Source: Brevundimonas sp. (lineage in GTDB: Bacteria; Pseudomonadota; Alphaproteobacteria; Caulobacterales; Caulobacteraceae). Taken from it: 64,000 nt of DNA. The stretch spans positions 107,026 through 171,025 of the forward strand of contig NZ_JAQSDK010000013.1 of the NCBI RefSeq assembly GCF_029945885.1. The letters run 5' to 3'. The notes beneath the pieces are model-generated. The model was given only the letters and a program-made list of their open reading frames with translations, had not been told where the DNA came from and searched no databases. This document shows, piece by piece, positions 36,013 through 44,885 of the stretch (position 1 is its first letter; every line of letters begins with the position of its first letter). Both the position numbers and the translations under genes were made by a program.

Positions 36013-36165
36013 CGGACGGGACCGGAGGTCACGGTCCTCGTCGGCGGGGGCTGTGCCTTCCGGATGACCACAGGTCCGCTGCCCCCCTGAGTCAGCGGGC
36101 CAGGGCACACGGCATGTCGGCCGCCCCGGGCCGCCCTGTCGCCCGTCGCCCGTCGGGGCGGCGGG

Positions 36166-36588
36166 CTAGGTCTCGCGGCGGCCGCGCGGGCCGGTGCCGG
36201 TGCCGTGCTTGCCGATGCTCTCCCAGACCGGCGGCGCGGCCTTGTGGACATACTGTTCCGAGACCATCCAGCCCTTGAACGGTCGCAGCGTGGCCAGACA
36301 CATCAGGGTCAGCAGGGGCAGGGTGACGACCAGATGCACCCAGATCGGCGGATGGGCCATGAAGTCGAAGGCCATAAGGGCCACCATGCCGATCACCCCG
36401 ACCAGGGACATGACGAAGAAGGCCGGGCCGTCGGCCGGGTCGGCGAAGCTGTAGTCGAGGCCACAGGCCGGGCAGGACTCGCGGATGGTCAGATAACCGG
36501 TCAGAAGCGGCCCCTCGCCACAGCGGGGGCAGCGGCAGCGCAGGCCGGTCGACAGGGTGCTCAGGCGCGGAAAGGCAACATCGGTCAT
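36166..36588 (-). CDS. DUF983 zinc-ribbon membrane protein
   Basis: A 140-residue DUF983 protein. An N-terminal zinc ribbon (RCRCPRCGEGPLL, then SCPACGLDYS) precedes two membrane segments (AFFVMSLVGVIGMVALMAF and WVHLVVTLPLLTLMCLATL) with the conserved ADPADGPAFF between. The short cytoplasmic tail is charged. In alphaproteobacteria DUF983 genes often neighbour cytochrome oxidase assembly genes, but none is here. Function unknown. Confidence 0.88.
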   Translation of the reverse strand: MTDVAFPRLSTLSTGLRCRCPRCGEGPLLTGYLTIRESCPACGLDYSFADPADGPAFFVMSLVGVIGMVALMAFDFMAHPPIWVHLVVTLPLLTLMCLATLRPFKGWMVSEQYVHKAAPPVWESIGKHGTGTGPRGRRET

Positions 36589-36717
36589 GGGACTGATGTC
36601 GGCCCGGCCTGCCGGGGTTACAAGCGTCGTCAGTGTCGCGGGGGCGGTGCCGGTGACCGGTGATCGGTCATCCTCCGTTAACCGCGATTAAAGGGCTTCA
36701 CGCGAGTGTGCGCGCGT

Positions 36718-39627
36718 ATGTCCGGGGTCTCATCCAGCAAGCGCATCCTCAGAACGACCGTGGCGGCTGCCGCGGCGAGTGCCGTGGTGCTGTCGCCGCT
36801 GGCTCCGCTGGCCGAGGAAATGGGCGCGGCGGTCGATCCCATCGATATTCGCGTCGGGGCCAATCCGCGCTTTACCCGCGTCGAATTCGCCGGGGTGATC
36901 GGGGCCCGGTCGCAGGTGCGGCGCGAGGGCCAGACGGTCATCGTCCGCATCGGAGCCACTGCCGCCCCGGATATCTCCCGTCTCCGGGTCGATCCGCCCA
37001 AGGGGGTCGAGAGCGTCGAGACCCGCTCGGTGCCGGGGGCGACCGAACTGGTGCTGACCCTGGCCGAGGGGGCCGATGCGCGCACCGGCAGCGCCGACGG
37101 GGCCGTGTGGTTGAACCTGTATGCGCCCGGCAAGGCCCCGCCGGCCGAGGCCGGGGCGCAAACCGCCGCCGCCGCCGCCATCCCCGTCACGGCGACCGCG
37201 ACGGCGGACAAGGTCTCGCTGAATTTCGCCTGGACCCAGCCGGTCGGCGCGGCCGTGTTCCGTCGCGGTGCCGCGGTCTGGGTGGTGTTCGATACGGTCG
37301 CGCGGCTCGACATGACGGGGGCGCGGACCCTCGGACCGGCGACTGACGCGCGCTGGGCCGCCGGGGCCGACTATACGGCGGTGCGGATCGCCGCCCCCGA
37401 GGGTCTGCCGGTGTCGGTGGTCAGCGCGGGCTCGAGCTGGACGGTGGTGATCGGCGGCCAGCCGGTTGCGACCACCGGAGTCGAGGTGACGCGCGCGGAC
37501 AGCGGCGATCTGGCCCTGGTCGTGCGGATGGCCGGGGCGACCCGGGCCGTCTGGCTGACCGATCCCCTGGTCGGTGACCGTTTCGCGGCCGTGACGGCCC
37601 TGGCCCCGGGCAAGGGTCTGTCCCAGCGTCGCCAGTCGGTTGACCTGACGCTGTTGCCGACGGCGCACGGACTGGCGATCGAGACCCCGACCGACGACCT
37701 GCGGGTTGCCGCCGACGGCGACCTGGTGTCGCTGACCCGGCCGGGCGGCCTGATCCTGTCGCCGCCTTCGGTGCTGCTGGGCGCGGCCGAGGTGAGCACC
37801 GGCGCGCCGCAGAAGGCCCGGTTCGCCGCCCTGATCCTGCCGGAGTGGAGCGACACCGGCCCGGGTGGGTTCGGGCCGCGTATGCGTGAGCTGCAGGATC
37901 GCGCCGCAGAGGAAGCCCAGGCTGCCGGCGACAATCCGCGCGCGCCGATCGAGGCCCGACTGGCCCTGGCCCGTTTCCTGGTCGCCTCGGGGCTGGGTTA
38001 TGAGGCGATCGGCATTCTGAACGCCATTATCGACCAGGCCCCGAACATGGCTGGCGAGGCCGAGGTGCGGGGCCTGCGCGGCGCGGCGCGAACCTCGATC
38101 GGCCGTATTGAGGAGGCCCAGGCTGATTTCGCCGCGGGAGCCCTGGCCGGGGATCCCTCGGCGCGGGTCTGGCAGGGCTATATCGCTGCCCAGCAGGGCG
38201 ACTGGGCCGAGGCCCGGCGCGGCTTCATCGCCGGGGCCTCGGTCATCGACAGCTTTCCTGAGGCCTGGCGGGCCCGTTTCGGGGCCGCCCATGCCCTGGC
38301 GGCGCTGGAGACTGGTGACCTCGAGGCCACCAAATCCCTGCTGGCCTACAGTTTCAGCCAGCCGGCGAGCGCGGCCGACCAGCTGACGGCGCGGCTGGTC
38401 CAGGCGCGGCTGTTCGAGCTGCAGGGCGAGGGCGACCGGGCCCTGGCCGTCTATAAGGCCGTGGCGCGGGCCCCGCTGGATGGAATCTCGACCCCGGCCA
38501 AACTGGCCGTGGTGCGGATGGAGCTGGCCCGGGGCACACTGAAGCCGGACGCCGCCGCCGATCAGCTGGAATCGCTGCGCTGGCGCTGGCGCGGTGATGC
38601 CACCGAACTGGCCGTGATCCGGCAGCTGGGCAGCCTGTATCTGTCGCAGGGCCTGTATCGCGAGGCCCTGACCGCCCTGCGTGGGGCCGGGACGCGGATG
38701 GCCGACCTGCCGGGTGCGACGGATCTGCAGATGGACCTGTCCAATGCCTTCCGCAGCCTGTTTCTCGAGGGTGGGGCCGACGGACTGCAGCCGATCCAGG
38801 CCCTGGGCCTGTTCTATGATTTCCGTGAACTGACCCCGGTCGGGGCCGACGGCGACGAGATGGTGCGCCGGCTGGCGCGGCGACTGGTCAATGTCGACCT
38901 GCTGGACCAGGCGGCCGAACTGCTGAAACACCAGGTCGACAACCGGCTGGAGGGGGTGGCCAAGGCCCAGGTCGCGACCGATCTGGCCACCGTCTATCTG
39001 ATGGACCGGCAGGCCGAGAAGGCACTTCAGGCGATCTGGAGCTCGCGCACCACCCTGTTGCCCAATACCCTGAACGCCGAGCGCCGGGCGCTGGAAGCGC
39101 GGGCCCTGATGGATCTGGGCCGGTTCGATCATGCGCTGGAGGTGCTGGATCGTGATGCCACGCCGGCGGCCCAGGCGGTCCGGGCCGAGGTGTTCTGGAA
39201 ACAGGAAAACTGGGCGGCGGCGGCCGCGGCCTATGACAAGAGTCTGGGCGAGCGCTGGAAAGATTCGAGCGTGCCGCTGACGCCCGGCGAGGAAAGCCTG
39301 CTGATCCGGGCCGGGGTCGGCTATTCGCTCGTTGATGACCAGGGAGCGCTGGCGCGGCTGTCACGGGACTATGCGCCGCTGGTGCCGGGGGCCCGGTCGG
39401 CCGGGGCCCTGCGCATCGCCCTGGCGGGACCCAACGGTGGCGATGTCGATCCGGCCGATATCGGCACGGCGGCCGGCGGGGCGGATACCTTCTCCGGATG
39501 GGTCACGGCGATGAAGGCCCAGTTCAGACAGCAGACGGGCGGGACCCGCACTGCTGCGACCCCCGCCCGTCCTCAAACCCAGGCTCCGGCACCGGCGGCC
39601 GCCGCGAGACCCGCAGCCGCCGCCTGA
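36718..39627 (+). CDS. Large secreted TPR-repeat protein
   Basis: A protein of about 969 residues with a signal peptide (TTVAAAAASAVVLSPLAPLA). Residues about 40-350 are beta-rich and look like two or three AMIN-like modules (IDIRVGANPRFTRVEFAGVI and similar). The region about 390-900 is helical with tetratricopeptide-like repeats (EARLALARFLVASGLGYEAI, VWQGYIAAQQGDWAEARRGF, QLGSLYLSQGLYREALTAL). The last 35 residues are Ala/Pro/Thr-rich. It is probably a periplasmic scaffold. I chose ATG 36718; a GTG 4 codons earlier is possible. TTAA-N6-TTAA (36678-36691) lies just upstream. A link to motility is suggested only by position. Confidence 0.8.
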   Translation: MSGVSSSKRILRTTVAAAAASAVVLSPLAPLAEEMGAAVDPIDIRVGANPRFTRVEFAGVIGARSQVRREGQTVIVRIGATAAPDISRLRVDPPKGVESVETRSVPGATELVLTLAEGADARTGSADGAVWLNLYAPGKAPPAEAGAQTAAAAAIPVTATATADKVSLNFAWTQPVGAAVFRRGAAVWVVFDTVARLDMTGARTLGPATDARWAAGADYTAVRIAAPEGLPVSVVSAGSSWTVVIGGQPVATTGVEVTRADSGDLALVVRMAGATRAVWLTDPLVGDRFAAVTALAPGKGLSQRRQSVDLTLLPTAHGLAIETPTDDLRVAADGDLVSLTRPGGLILSPPSVLLGAAEVSTGAPQKARFAALILPEWSDTGPGGFGPRMRELQDRAAEEAQAAGDNPRAPIEARLALARFLVASGLGYEAIGILNAIIDQAPNMAGEAEVRGLRGAARTSIGRIEEAQADFAAGALAGDPSARVWQGYIAAQQGDWAEARRGFIAGASVIDSFPEAWRARFGAAHALAALETGDLEATKSLLAYSFSQPASAADQLTARLVQARLFELQGEGDRALAVYKAVARAPLDGISTPAKLAVVRMELARGTLKPDAAADQLESLRWRWRGDATELAVIRQLGSLYLSQGLYREALTALRGAGTRMADLPGATDLQMDLSNAFRSLFLEGGADGLQPIQALGLFYDFRELTPVGADGDEMVRRLARRLVNVDLLDQAAELLKHQVDNRLEGVAKAQVATDLATVYLMDRQAEKALQAIWSSRTTLLPNTLNAERRALEARALMDLGRFDHALEVLDRDATPAAQAVRAEVFWKQENWAAAAAAYDKSLGERWKDSSVPLTPGEESLLIRAGVGYSLVDDQGALARLSRDYAPLVPGARSAGALRIALAGPNGGDVDPADIGTAAGGADTFSGWVTAMKAQFRQQTGGTRTAATPARPQTQAPAPAAAARPAAAA

Positions 39628-39639
39628 CCGGAAACGATC

Positions 39640-39918
39640 CTAGCTGTTGACGGCGTCCTTGAGCGGCTTCGACACGCGGAAGCGCACGGCCTTGGAAGCA
39701 GCGATCTTGATGGTGGCACCGGTGGCCGGGTTGCGGCCTTCACGGGCGGCGCGGGCAGCGGTGTCGAAAACGCCCAGGTTGGAGATGCGGACGTCGCCGC
39801 CGCCCATCAGGCTTTTATGGATGTTCTTGACGATGGCTTCGAGCACGCGGCCGGCGTCGGCCTGCGAAACGTTGGCGTCCTTGGCGACGGCAGCGATGAG
39901 TTCAGCTTGTGTGGTCAT
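39640..39918 (-). CDS. HU-family DNA-binding protein
   Basis: A 92-residue nucleoid protein of the HU/IHF family that bends DNA. The helical N-terminus (TQAELIAAVAKDANVSQADA) and the arm motif (ARAAREGRNPATGATIKIAA) are normal; the end VRFRVSKPLKDAVNS is typical of HU. It converges with the large TPR gene (12 bp apart) and sits 112 bp beyond fliP on the same strand, so it may share the fliOP transcript or use its own promoter. Confidence 0.95.
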   Translation of the reverse strand: MTTQAELIAAVAKDANVSQADAGRVLEAIVKNIHKSLMGGGDVRISNLGVFDTAARAAREGRNPATGATIKIAASKAVRFRVSKPLKDAVNS

Positions 39919-40030
39919 GGGTCGTTTCCAAAAAAGGCCGCCCGATTTCCGGGCGAGACCGACCGATCAACACGTGTTTTGCCGTGCTTGGCAAGCGGTG
40001 CCTGTCGCGTGGGTCACTGAGGGTGGGGAT

Positions 40031-40858
40031 TCAGCCCGTTCCTGAGGCCCTCTGGAAGCTCTCGACCAGGCTGCCGGCGACCAGTCGCCAACCATCGACG
40101 AGCACGAAGAAGATCAGTTTGAACGGCAAGGAAACCACCACGGGTGGAAGCATCATCATCCCCATGCTCATCAGCACGCTGGCGACCACGAGATCGATCA
40201 CAAGGAACGGAACAAAAAGAAGAAATCCGATTTCGAAGGCGGTCTTCAGCTCGCTGATCATGAAGGCCGGGGTGACCACCCGCAGGGGCAGGTCGGGGGC
40301 TGCGGTATTGGCCTCCACCTGGCTCAGCCGGGTGAACAGGGCGAGGTCGTTGCGGTCCACCTGGGCGAGCATGAAAGTCTTCACAGGTTCGGATGCCGCA
40401 TCGAAGGCCTGGGGCAGCTCCATCTGCTCATCCAGCAGGGGTCGGATGCCCGAATCATAGGCGTCCTGCCATGTCGGAGCCATGACGATGGCGCTCAGAA
40501 ACAGGGCCAGGGAGACGAGAACGGCGTTCGGTGGCGACTGCTGCATGCCCAGGGCGGTGCGCAGCAGGGACAGGACCACGATGATTCGCACGAAGCTGGT
40601 GGTCATGATGACGATCGACGGGGCCAGCGACAGGACGGTCATCAGACCGACCAGCTGGACCACCCGGGTGGTCAGTCCGGCCCCGGTGCCGAGGTCGACA
40701 TTGATGGCCGCACCGCTCTGGGCCGCCTCCTGGGCCAGGGCGGCCAACGGCCACAGCAGGCACAGGACCGTGGTCAGCAGCGACAGCAGGGCCGCGCGTT
40801 TGAACTCGGCCCGTGTCGGGACGGCGAACAGGGCCGGGCGCGGCGCGCGGACGGTCAC
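40031..40858 (-). CDS. fliP: Flagellar export protein FliP
   Basis: A 275-residue inner-membrane component of the flagellar type III export gate. A signal peptide (LLTTVLCLLWPLAALA) is followed by the periplasmic part and the conserved core: TSFVRIIVVLSLLRTALGMQ and AFMISELKTAFEIGFLLF, ending MGMMMLPPVVVSLPFKLIFF. FliP forms the pore with FliQ and FliR. The start is a GTG at 40858 overlapping the fliO stop (GTGA), so FliO and FliP are coupled. Their promoter is shared with the divergent flgB operon. Confidence 0.97.
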   Translation of the reverse strand: MTVRAPRPALFAVPTRAEFKRAALLSLLTTVLCLLWPLAALAQEAAQSGAAINVDLGTGAGLTTRVVQLVGLMTVLSLAPSIVIMTTSFVRIIVVLSLLRTALGMQQSPPNAVLVSLALFLSAIVMAPTWQDAYDSGIRPLLDEQMELPQAFDAASEPVKTFMLAQVDRNDLALFTRLSQVEANTAAPDLPLRVVTPAFMISELKTAFEIGFLLFVPFLVIDLVVASVLMSMGMMMLPPVVVSLPFKLIFFVLVDGWRLVAGSLVESFQRASGTG

Positions 40859-41145
40859 GCCCCGGTCTCCGGCAGGGGCGGGGCGGGTTGGCGCGGCTCG
40901 ATCAGCTCACGCCCCTCGCCCAGCAGGATCAGTCGTTCCTCGTCATCGACCCGGACCAGGACCAGGCGGCGGGCCGGATCCAGCACCAGGGTCTCGACGA
41001 CGCGCAGGCGACGCTCGCCGCGCTCGGCGCTGATTCGGGCCATCAACTGGGGCGCATAGCGACGGGCGGCCCAGGCCGCGAGGCCGATGATCCCGAGGGT
41101 AAAGGCCAGGCCGAAGACGGCGCGGGCAAGGTCGAGGAAGTTCAT
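40855..41145 (-). CDS. fliO: Flagellar biosynthesis protein FliO
   Basis: A 96-residue single-span membrane protein. The N-terminal span (FGLAFTLGIIGLAAWAARRY) is followed by a compact cytoplasmic domain with the pattern RRLRVVETLVLDPARRLVLV. FliO assists assembly of the FliP ring. Its small size is within the family range. Position directly before fliP confirms the call. A CtrA-like box on this strand lies 65-81 bp upstream of the start. Confidence 0.9.
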   Translation of the reverse strand: MNFLDLARAVFGLAFTLGIIGLAAWAARRYAPQLMARISAERGERRLRVVETLVLDPARRLVLVRVDDEERLILLGEGRELIEPRQPAPPLPETGA

Positions 41146-41209
41146 TCAAATGGCCCTGCCGGCGACGCCTCCGCGATCGGGGGCCGGCGCATGGAGCCTT
41201 GCCGATCGT

Positions 41210-41226
41210 GGTTAACGGGTCGTTTA
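41210..41226 (-). promoter_or_regulatory. CtrA-like box facing fliO-fliP
   Basis: On the minus strand TAAA-CGACCCG-TTAACC (7-bp spacer), one base off the CtrA consensus TTAA-N7-TTAA. It is followed by CGATCGGCAAGG, a looser version of the class II element on the other side. Confidence 0.55.
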
Positions 41227-41227
41227 G

Positions 41228-41266
41228 ATAACTCCGCGTTAACCATGCAGGCGGCATTTTCTGCCC
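41228..41266 (+). promoter_or_regulatory. Class II flagellar promoter with CtrA box, flgB operon
   Basis: ATAA-CTCCGCG-TTAACC is a CtrA-type box with the 7-bp spacer, followed by CGGCATTTTCTGCCC ending 38 bp before flgB. The same element, nearly base for base, precedes fliQ. In Caulobacter the fliQ and related class II promoters are activated by CtrA. Confidence 0.75.
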
Positions 41267-41303
41267 ATCTGAACGGGCGCGCCGCGTCTGACGGGAGGAA
41301 GCC

Positions 41304-41708
41304 ATGGGCTTTTCCGACCTGCCCCTGCTGGACCAGATCAAGGGTCGCCTGTCCTGGCTGGACGAACGTCAGCGGGTCATTGCCCAGAATGTCGCCAACT
41401 CCGACACGCCGGGCTACGTCGGCCGCGATCTGAAGGCACCGACTGATTTTGCCGCCGCCCTGCGTGAGGGCGGGGCGCTGCAGATGACCCGGACCAGCGC
41501 GAATCACATCGCTCCGGCCGTGACCCAGAGCCGGTTCCACACCAGCGCCGCGCCCGATTCCGAGACCACGCTGGACGGCAATACCGTCGTGGTCGAGGAG
41601 CAGATGCTGAAGATGGCCGAGAGCCGGATGGCCTATGACGCCGCCATCAGCTTCTACCAGAAGTCGATGAACATGCTGCGGATGGCCGCCCGCGGGCCGG
41701 GTCGCTGA
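41304..41708 (+). CDS. flgB: Flagellar basal-body rod protein FlgB
   Basis: A 134-residue proximal rod protein. The N-terminus has the rod-protein signature (ERQRVIAQNVANSDTPGYVG) and the C-terminal helix MLKMAESRMAYDAAISFYQK that packs in the rod. Strong ribosome site (GGGAGGAAGCC). It opens flgB-flgC-fliE, exported by the gate proteins encoded around it. Confidence 0.96.
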   Translation: MGFSDLPLLDQIKGRLSWLDERQRVIAQNVANSDTPGYVGRDLKAPTDFAAALREGGALQMTRTSANHIAPAVTQSRFHTSAAPDSETTLDGNTVVVEEQMLKMAESRMAYDAAISFYQKSMNMLRMAARGPGR

Positions 41709-41733
41709 CACCATGAGCGAGGATCAATAGATC

Positions 41734-42150
41734 ATGCCAGAGCCCGTCGCCCGCAACAGCGCCATGGCCGTGGCTGCCTCGGCCCTGAAGGCCCAGCAGT
41801 CGCGGATGCGCGTCATCGCCGAGAATATCGCCAACGCCCAGTCCACCGCGACGACGGCGGGGGGCATGCCCTATCGCCGCCAGATCCCGGTGTTCGAGGC
41901 CCGCAATGTCGACGGGGCCACTGGCGTGACCCTGGCCGAGGTGCGGCCGGACCAGAGCGAGTTCCGCAAGGAATATGATCCGTCCCATCCGGCCGCTGAC
42001 GCCGACGGCTATGTGCTGCGGCCCAACGTCAACAGCCTGGTCGAGGCGATGGATATGCGCGAGGCGCAGCGGGCCTATGAGGCCAACCTCAATGTCATCG
42101 AGACGGCGCGGTCGATGGACGCCCGCATCCTCGACCTGCTGAAGAAGTGA
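41734..42150 (+). CDS. flgC: Flagellar basal-body rod protein FlgC
   Basis: A 138-residue rod protein. The front is AASALKAQQSRMRVIAENIA, then NAQSTATTAGGMPYRRQIPV and the conserved NVNSLVEAMDMREAQRAYEA near the end. It follows flgB by 25 bp and precedes fliE by 8 bp, the classical rod-gene order. Confidence 0.97.
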   Translation: MPEPVARNSAMAVAASALKAQQSRMRVIAENIANAQSTATTAGGMPYRRQIPVFEARNVDGATGVTLAEVRPDQSEFRKEYDPSHPAADADGYVLRPNVNSLVEAMDMREAQRAYEANLNVIETARSMDARILDLLKK

Positions 42151-42158
42151 GGCGCTAG

Positions 42159-42479
42159 ATGATCAATCCCATGATGGCGGCGCGCGCCTATTCCTCGGTG
42201 CAGGGCGGGGCCATGCCGACCGAACTGACCGGGGCGACGGGCGGAGCCGGCGCGGCCCAGGGGGCCGGTTTTTCAGACCTGCTGCAGAACGTCATGGGCG
42301 ACCTGACCCAGTCGACCAAGGCGGCCGAGACGCAGATGGCCACCTCGGTGCAGGGCAAGGGCAGTCTGATCGACGTGGTCACCGCCGTGACCTCGGCGGA
42401 AGCCTCGCTGGAGACGGTGATGGCCGTCCGCGACCAGGTGATTCAGGCCTATCAGGAAATCATGCGGATGCCGATCTGA
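42159..42479 (+). CDS. fliE: Flagellar hook-basal body protein FliE
   Basis: A 106-residue FliE, which joins the MS ring to the rod. The C-terminal helix VTAVTSAEASLETVMAVRDQ followed by VIQAYQEIMRMPI is the conserved family end. The Gly/Ala-rich N-terminus is variable as usual. It ends the flgB operon and converges with the acyltransferase gene, 13 bp apart. Confidence 0.96.
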   Translation: MINPMMAARAYSSVQGGAMPTELTGATGGAGAAQGAGFSDLLQNVMGDLTQSTKAAETQMATSVQGKGSLIDVVTAVTSAEASLETVMAVRDQVIQAYQEIMRMPI

Positions 42480-42492
42480 CGATCGGTGGCCA

Positions 42493-43641
42493 CTAGCCTT
42501 CCAGCGAGATGACCGGGCCGCCCAGCCGGACCGGCCGGGGCGAGCGTGCCTTGAGCCAGGCGCGGAAGCGGGTCTGGATCGGGTTGTCGATCCCGAAATG
42601 GAAGGCGAAGGCGAAGGCCACAGCGGCCACGATGCCCAGGCCCCACAGGCCCCACTGGGCCGCGACCGGAAGGTCGAAGCGGGCGATGGCGACATTGGCC
42701 ACGCCGAACCAGGCGATGCGGACCACCTCATTGGTGATGAACATGGAGAAGGAGACCTGGGCGGCCTTCTCGACCCATTTCGACGGGCGTGGGGTCGGGA
42801 TGGCCCCGGCGGCGAGGATGATCACCGCGATACAGGCCAGGGAGGCCAGGGCCTGTTTGTCGACCAGCTGGATGACGAACAGGGCCACCGCCGCGCCGAT
42901 GCCGGCCCAGCGGGCCAGTCGGGGATCGATCCAGACCTTCTGCGCGAATCCGGCGAGGGCCATGCCGAGGACGAACAGGGGCAGGGCGCGGAAGAAGCCG
43001 TAGCGCAGCGGCATCTGATAGACGGGATAGTCGAGCAGGGCCCAGCACAGCTGGTTGGCCAGCAGATAGCCGCCGAGACCGAGGGCCAGGATCGACCATG
43101 GACCCAGCCGGGTCAGGCCGCGCAGGACCCACGGAAAGGCCAGGTAGCAGCCGATCAGGGCCGAGATCGACCAGGTCGGGGCGTTCCAGCCCAGGCCGCC
43201 GGGAATGCCGAAGGCCTGGACCAGCGCCAGCTGGGCCGGAAGCTGGTCCCACTGGAACCATTCGGGATTGCGGGGCGGGGCCCCGGCTGCCGTACCCAGA
43301 ACCACCATGGCCACCAGGGCCAGGCCCATGATCAGGTGGGCGGGCCAGACCCGCAGCAGGCGTTTGAGAACGAAGTTGCCGGGCGACAGCGCGCCGCGCC
43401 CCAGGGCCGCGCCATAGACGCGCATCAGCACATAGCCGGAGTCGATCAGGAAGAAATTGGTGAGCAGGAATCCGCTGCGTTCGAACATCGGATGGACGCT
43501 CTCGGCCAGGGCGATCGGCCCCGCCCCCTGGAAATGGTGAAGGATGATCAGGGCGGCCACAATGAAACGCAGGGCGTCGAGCCACCCCCCGCGCGAGATC
43601 GGGAGTGTTTCATTGCGGGTCGAAACAGACGTCCAGGCCAT
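42493..43641 (-). CDS. Acyltransferase family 3 membrane protein
   Basis: A 382-residue integral membrane acyltransferase of family 3, which O-acylates sugars or lipids of the envelope. The N-terminal signature is GGWLDALRFIVAALIILHHF with the catalytic His of the HHF motif, and about ten hydrophobic segments follow, including SGYVLMRVYGAAL (family active-site loop). Substrate unknown. It lies 56 bp downstream of the pentapeptide gene on the same strand and within the four-gene reverse block between two flagellar operons. Confidence 0.88.
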   Translation of the reverse strand: MAWTSVSTRNETLPISRGGWLDALRFIVAALIILHHFQGAGPIALAESVHPMFERSGFLLTNFFLIDSGYVLMRVYGAALGRGALSPGNFVLKRLLRVWPAHLIMGLALVAMVVLGTAAGAPPRNPEWFQWDQLPAQLALVQAFGIPGGLGWNAPTWSISALIGCYLAFPWVLRGLTRLGPWSILALGLGGYLLANQLCWALLDYPVYQMPLRYGFFRALPLFVLGMALAGFAQKVWIDPRLARWAGIGAAVALFVIQLVDKQALASLACIAVIILAAGAIPTPRPSKWVEKAAQVSFSMFITNEVVRIAWFGVANVAIARFDLPVAAQWGLWGLGIVAAVAFAFAFHFGIDNPIQTRFRAWLKARSPRPVRLGGPVISLEG

Positions 43642-43697
43642 CGGAAGGGCCTCCTTCGAGGTCAGTTCCGCAAGGACCGGGCCACAGGAGGGCGGGG

Positions 43698-44807
43698 TTA
43701 GGCCGCGGCGGAAAGCGCCAGGCGGCGGACGTTGACGGTCACCGCGCGAGTGAAGTCTACTGCCTTGTAGCCTCCCTCCTTCAGGGCCAGCGGTTCCATA
43801 TTGGCCGTATCCAGGTCAGCGTAGGACAGCCAGGCCGAGGCGAAGTTCGAGCCGCGAAGATCGGCTTCGCCGAAGTCCGCCCCCCGCAGGTCCGCCCCCT
43901 CGAAGTTGGACCCCTGCAGCTGGGTGCCGCGGAAGCTGACGCCTGCGGCGATCGCGCCCCGAGCCGACAGGGCCGCCAGTGTTCGCCCGACCATGGCATT
44001 GCCGAGCACCCTGATGTCCATGCCGTCGAAATTGGCGGGCCGGCCTTTCCGGCCGCTGGTCATTCCCCACAGCTCGGCGGCATTCAGGGCCGCCAGCATG
44101 GCCGGTCGGGCCGCGAGGGCCGCGCCATCCGGGTCGAGCAGGCAACCCTCGAGACTGGACGACGGCAGGTTCAGCGCCCCGACATCGACGCCGGTCAGAA
44201 CCGCCCCCCTGAAGGTGGTGCCGCTGACCTGGGCCCCGGTCAGGTCCGCGCCCTCGAGAATGGCCCCCGTGAACACCGCGCCGCGCAGGTTGGCCCCCCG
44301 GAGCCGGGCCCCCTTGAGGGAACAGTCCGAAAAATCGACACGACCGGCCTCGGCCTCGGACATGTCCACACCGTTCAGCGACGCCGACATTTCTGCAGGC
44401 CGTATCATCTGGAAATCGTCATGGGCGCTGGCGAGGAGGGCGCGCCGCATGTCGGCCCCGTCCAGCACGGCCCCGTTCAGCCGGGCCCCGCAGAGGTTGG
44501 CCCCGCGCAGGTCGGCATTGATGGCCTGGATCAGCGTCAGGTCGGCAAGGGAAAGATTGGCCCCGTAGAAGGAGGCGCGGGCGGCGCTGGCCTGCCTGAG
44601 GACCGCCCGGCCCAGATCGGCACCCGTGAAATCGGCGTCGTCGAGCAGACGCGCCGTCAGGTCTGCGCGGGACAGTTGCGCAAAGCGCAGCATGGCCCGC
44701 GTACCGCCGGCCTGCCGGCGAACAAAACGCTGATGATGCTGCAGTGCTGCCGCCAGCGCGGCAGGACTCATCAGCAGACGATGACGCGACGGTTGGGGCA
44801 GGGCCAA
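43698..44807 (-). CDS. Pentapeptide-repeat protein
   Basis: A 369-residue protein built of A(D/N)LXX pentapeptide repeats, giving a right-handed beta helix. Three runs are visible: LTARLLDDADFTGADLGRAV, then GANLRGAVFTGAILEGADLT and FRGTQLQGSNFEGADLRGAD. Two of the repeat blocks are separated by a helical spacer (AARPAMLAALNAAELWGM). There is no signal peptide, so it is probably cytoplasmic. Some family members mimic DNA and bind gyrase; that is not claimed here. It lies between folE and the acyltransferase gene. Confidence 0.9.
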   Translation of the reverse strand: MALPQPSRHRLLMSPAALAAALQHHQRFVRRQAGGTRAMLRFAQLSRADLTARLLDDADFTGADLGRAVLRQASAARASFYGANLSLADLTLIQAINADLRGANLCGARLNGAVLDGADMRRALLASAHDDFQMIRPAEMSASLNGVDMSEAEAGRVDFSDCSLKGARLRGANLRGAVFTGAILEGADLTGAQVSGTTFRGAVLTGVDVGALNLPSSSLEGCLLDPDGAALAARPAMLAALNAAELWGMTSGRKGRPANFDGMDIRVLGNAMVGRTLAALSARGAIAAGVSFRGTQLQGSNFEGADLRGADFGEADLRGSNFASAWLSYADLDTANMEPLALKEGGYKAVDFTRAVTVNVRRLALSAAA

Positions 44808-44885
44808 AGACGTTCCTCTTGAACGCCAGCCTGACAGGGGCGGACGAAGACCGCGTTAACGGGCACCGTGGAATCGGGCCGGGAA

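Noticed and set aside
36730..39132. 800-codon minus-strand frame opposite the TPR gene
   Set aside because: Same high-GC shadow effect; the plus strand has signal peptide and repeats.
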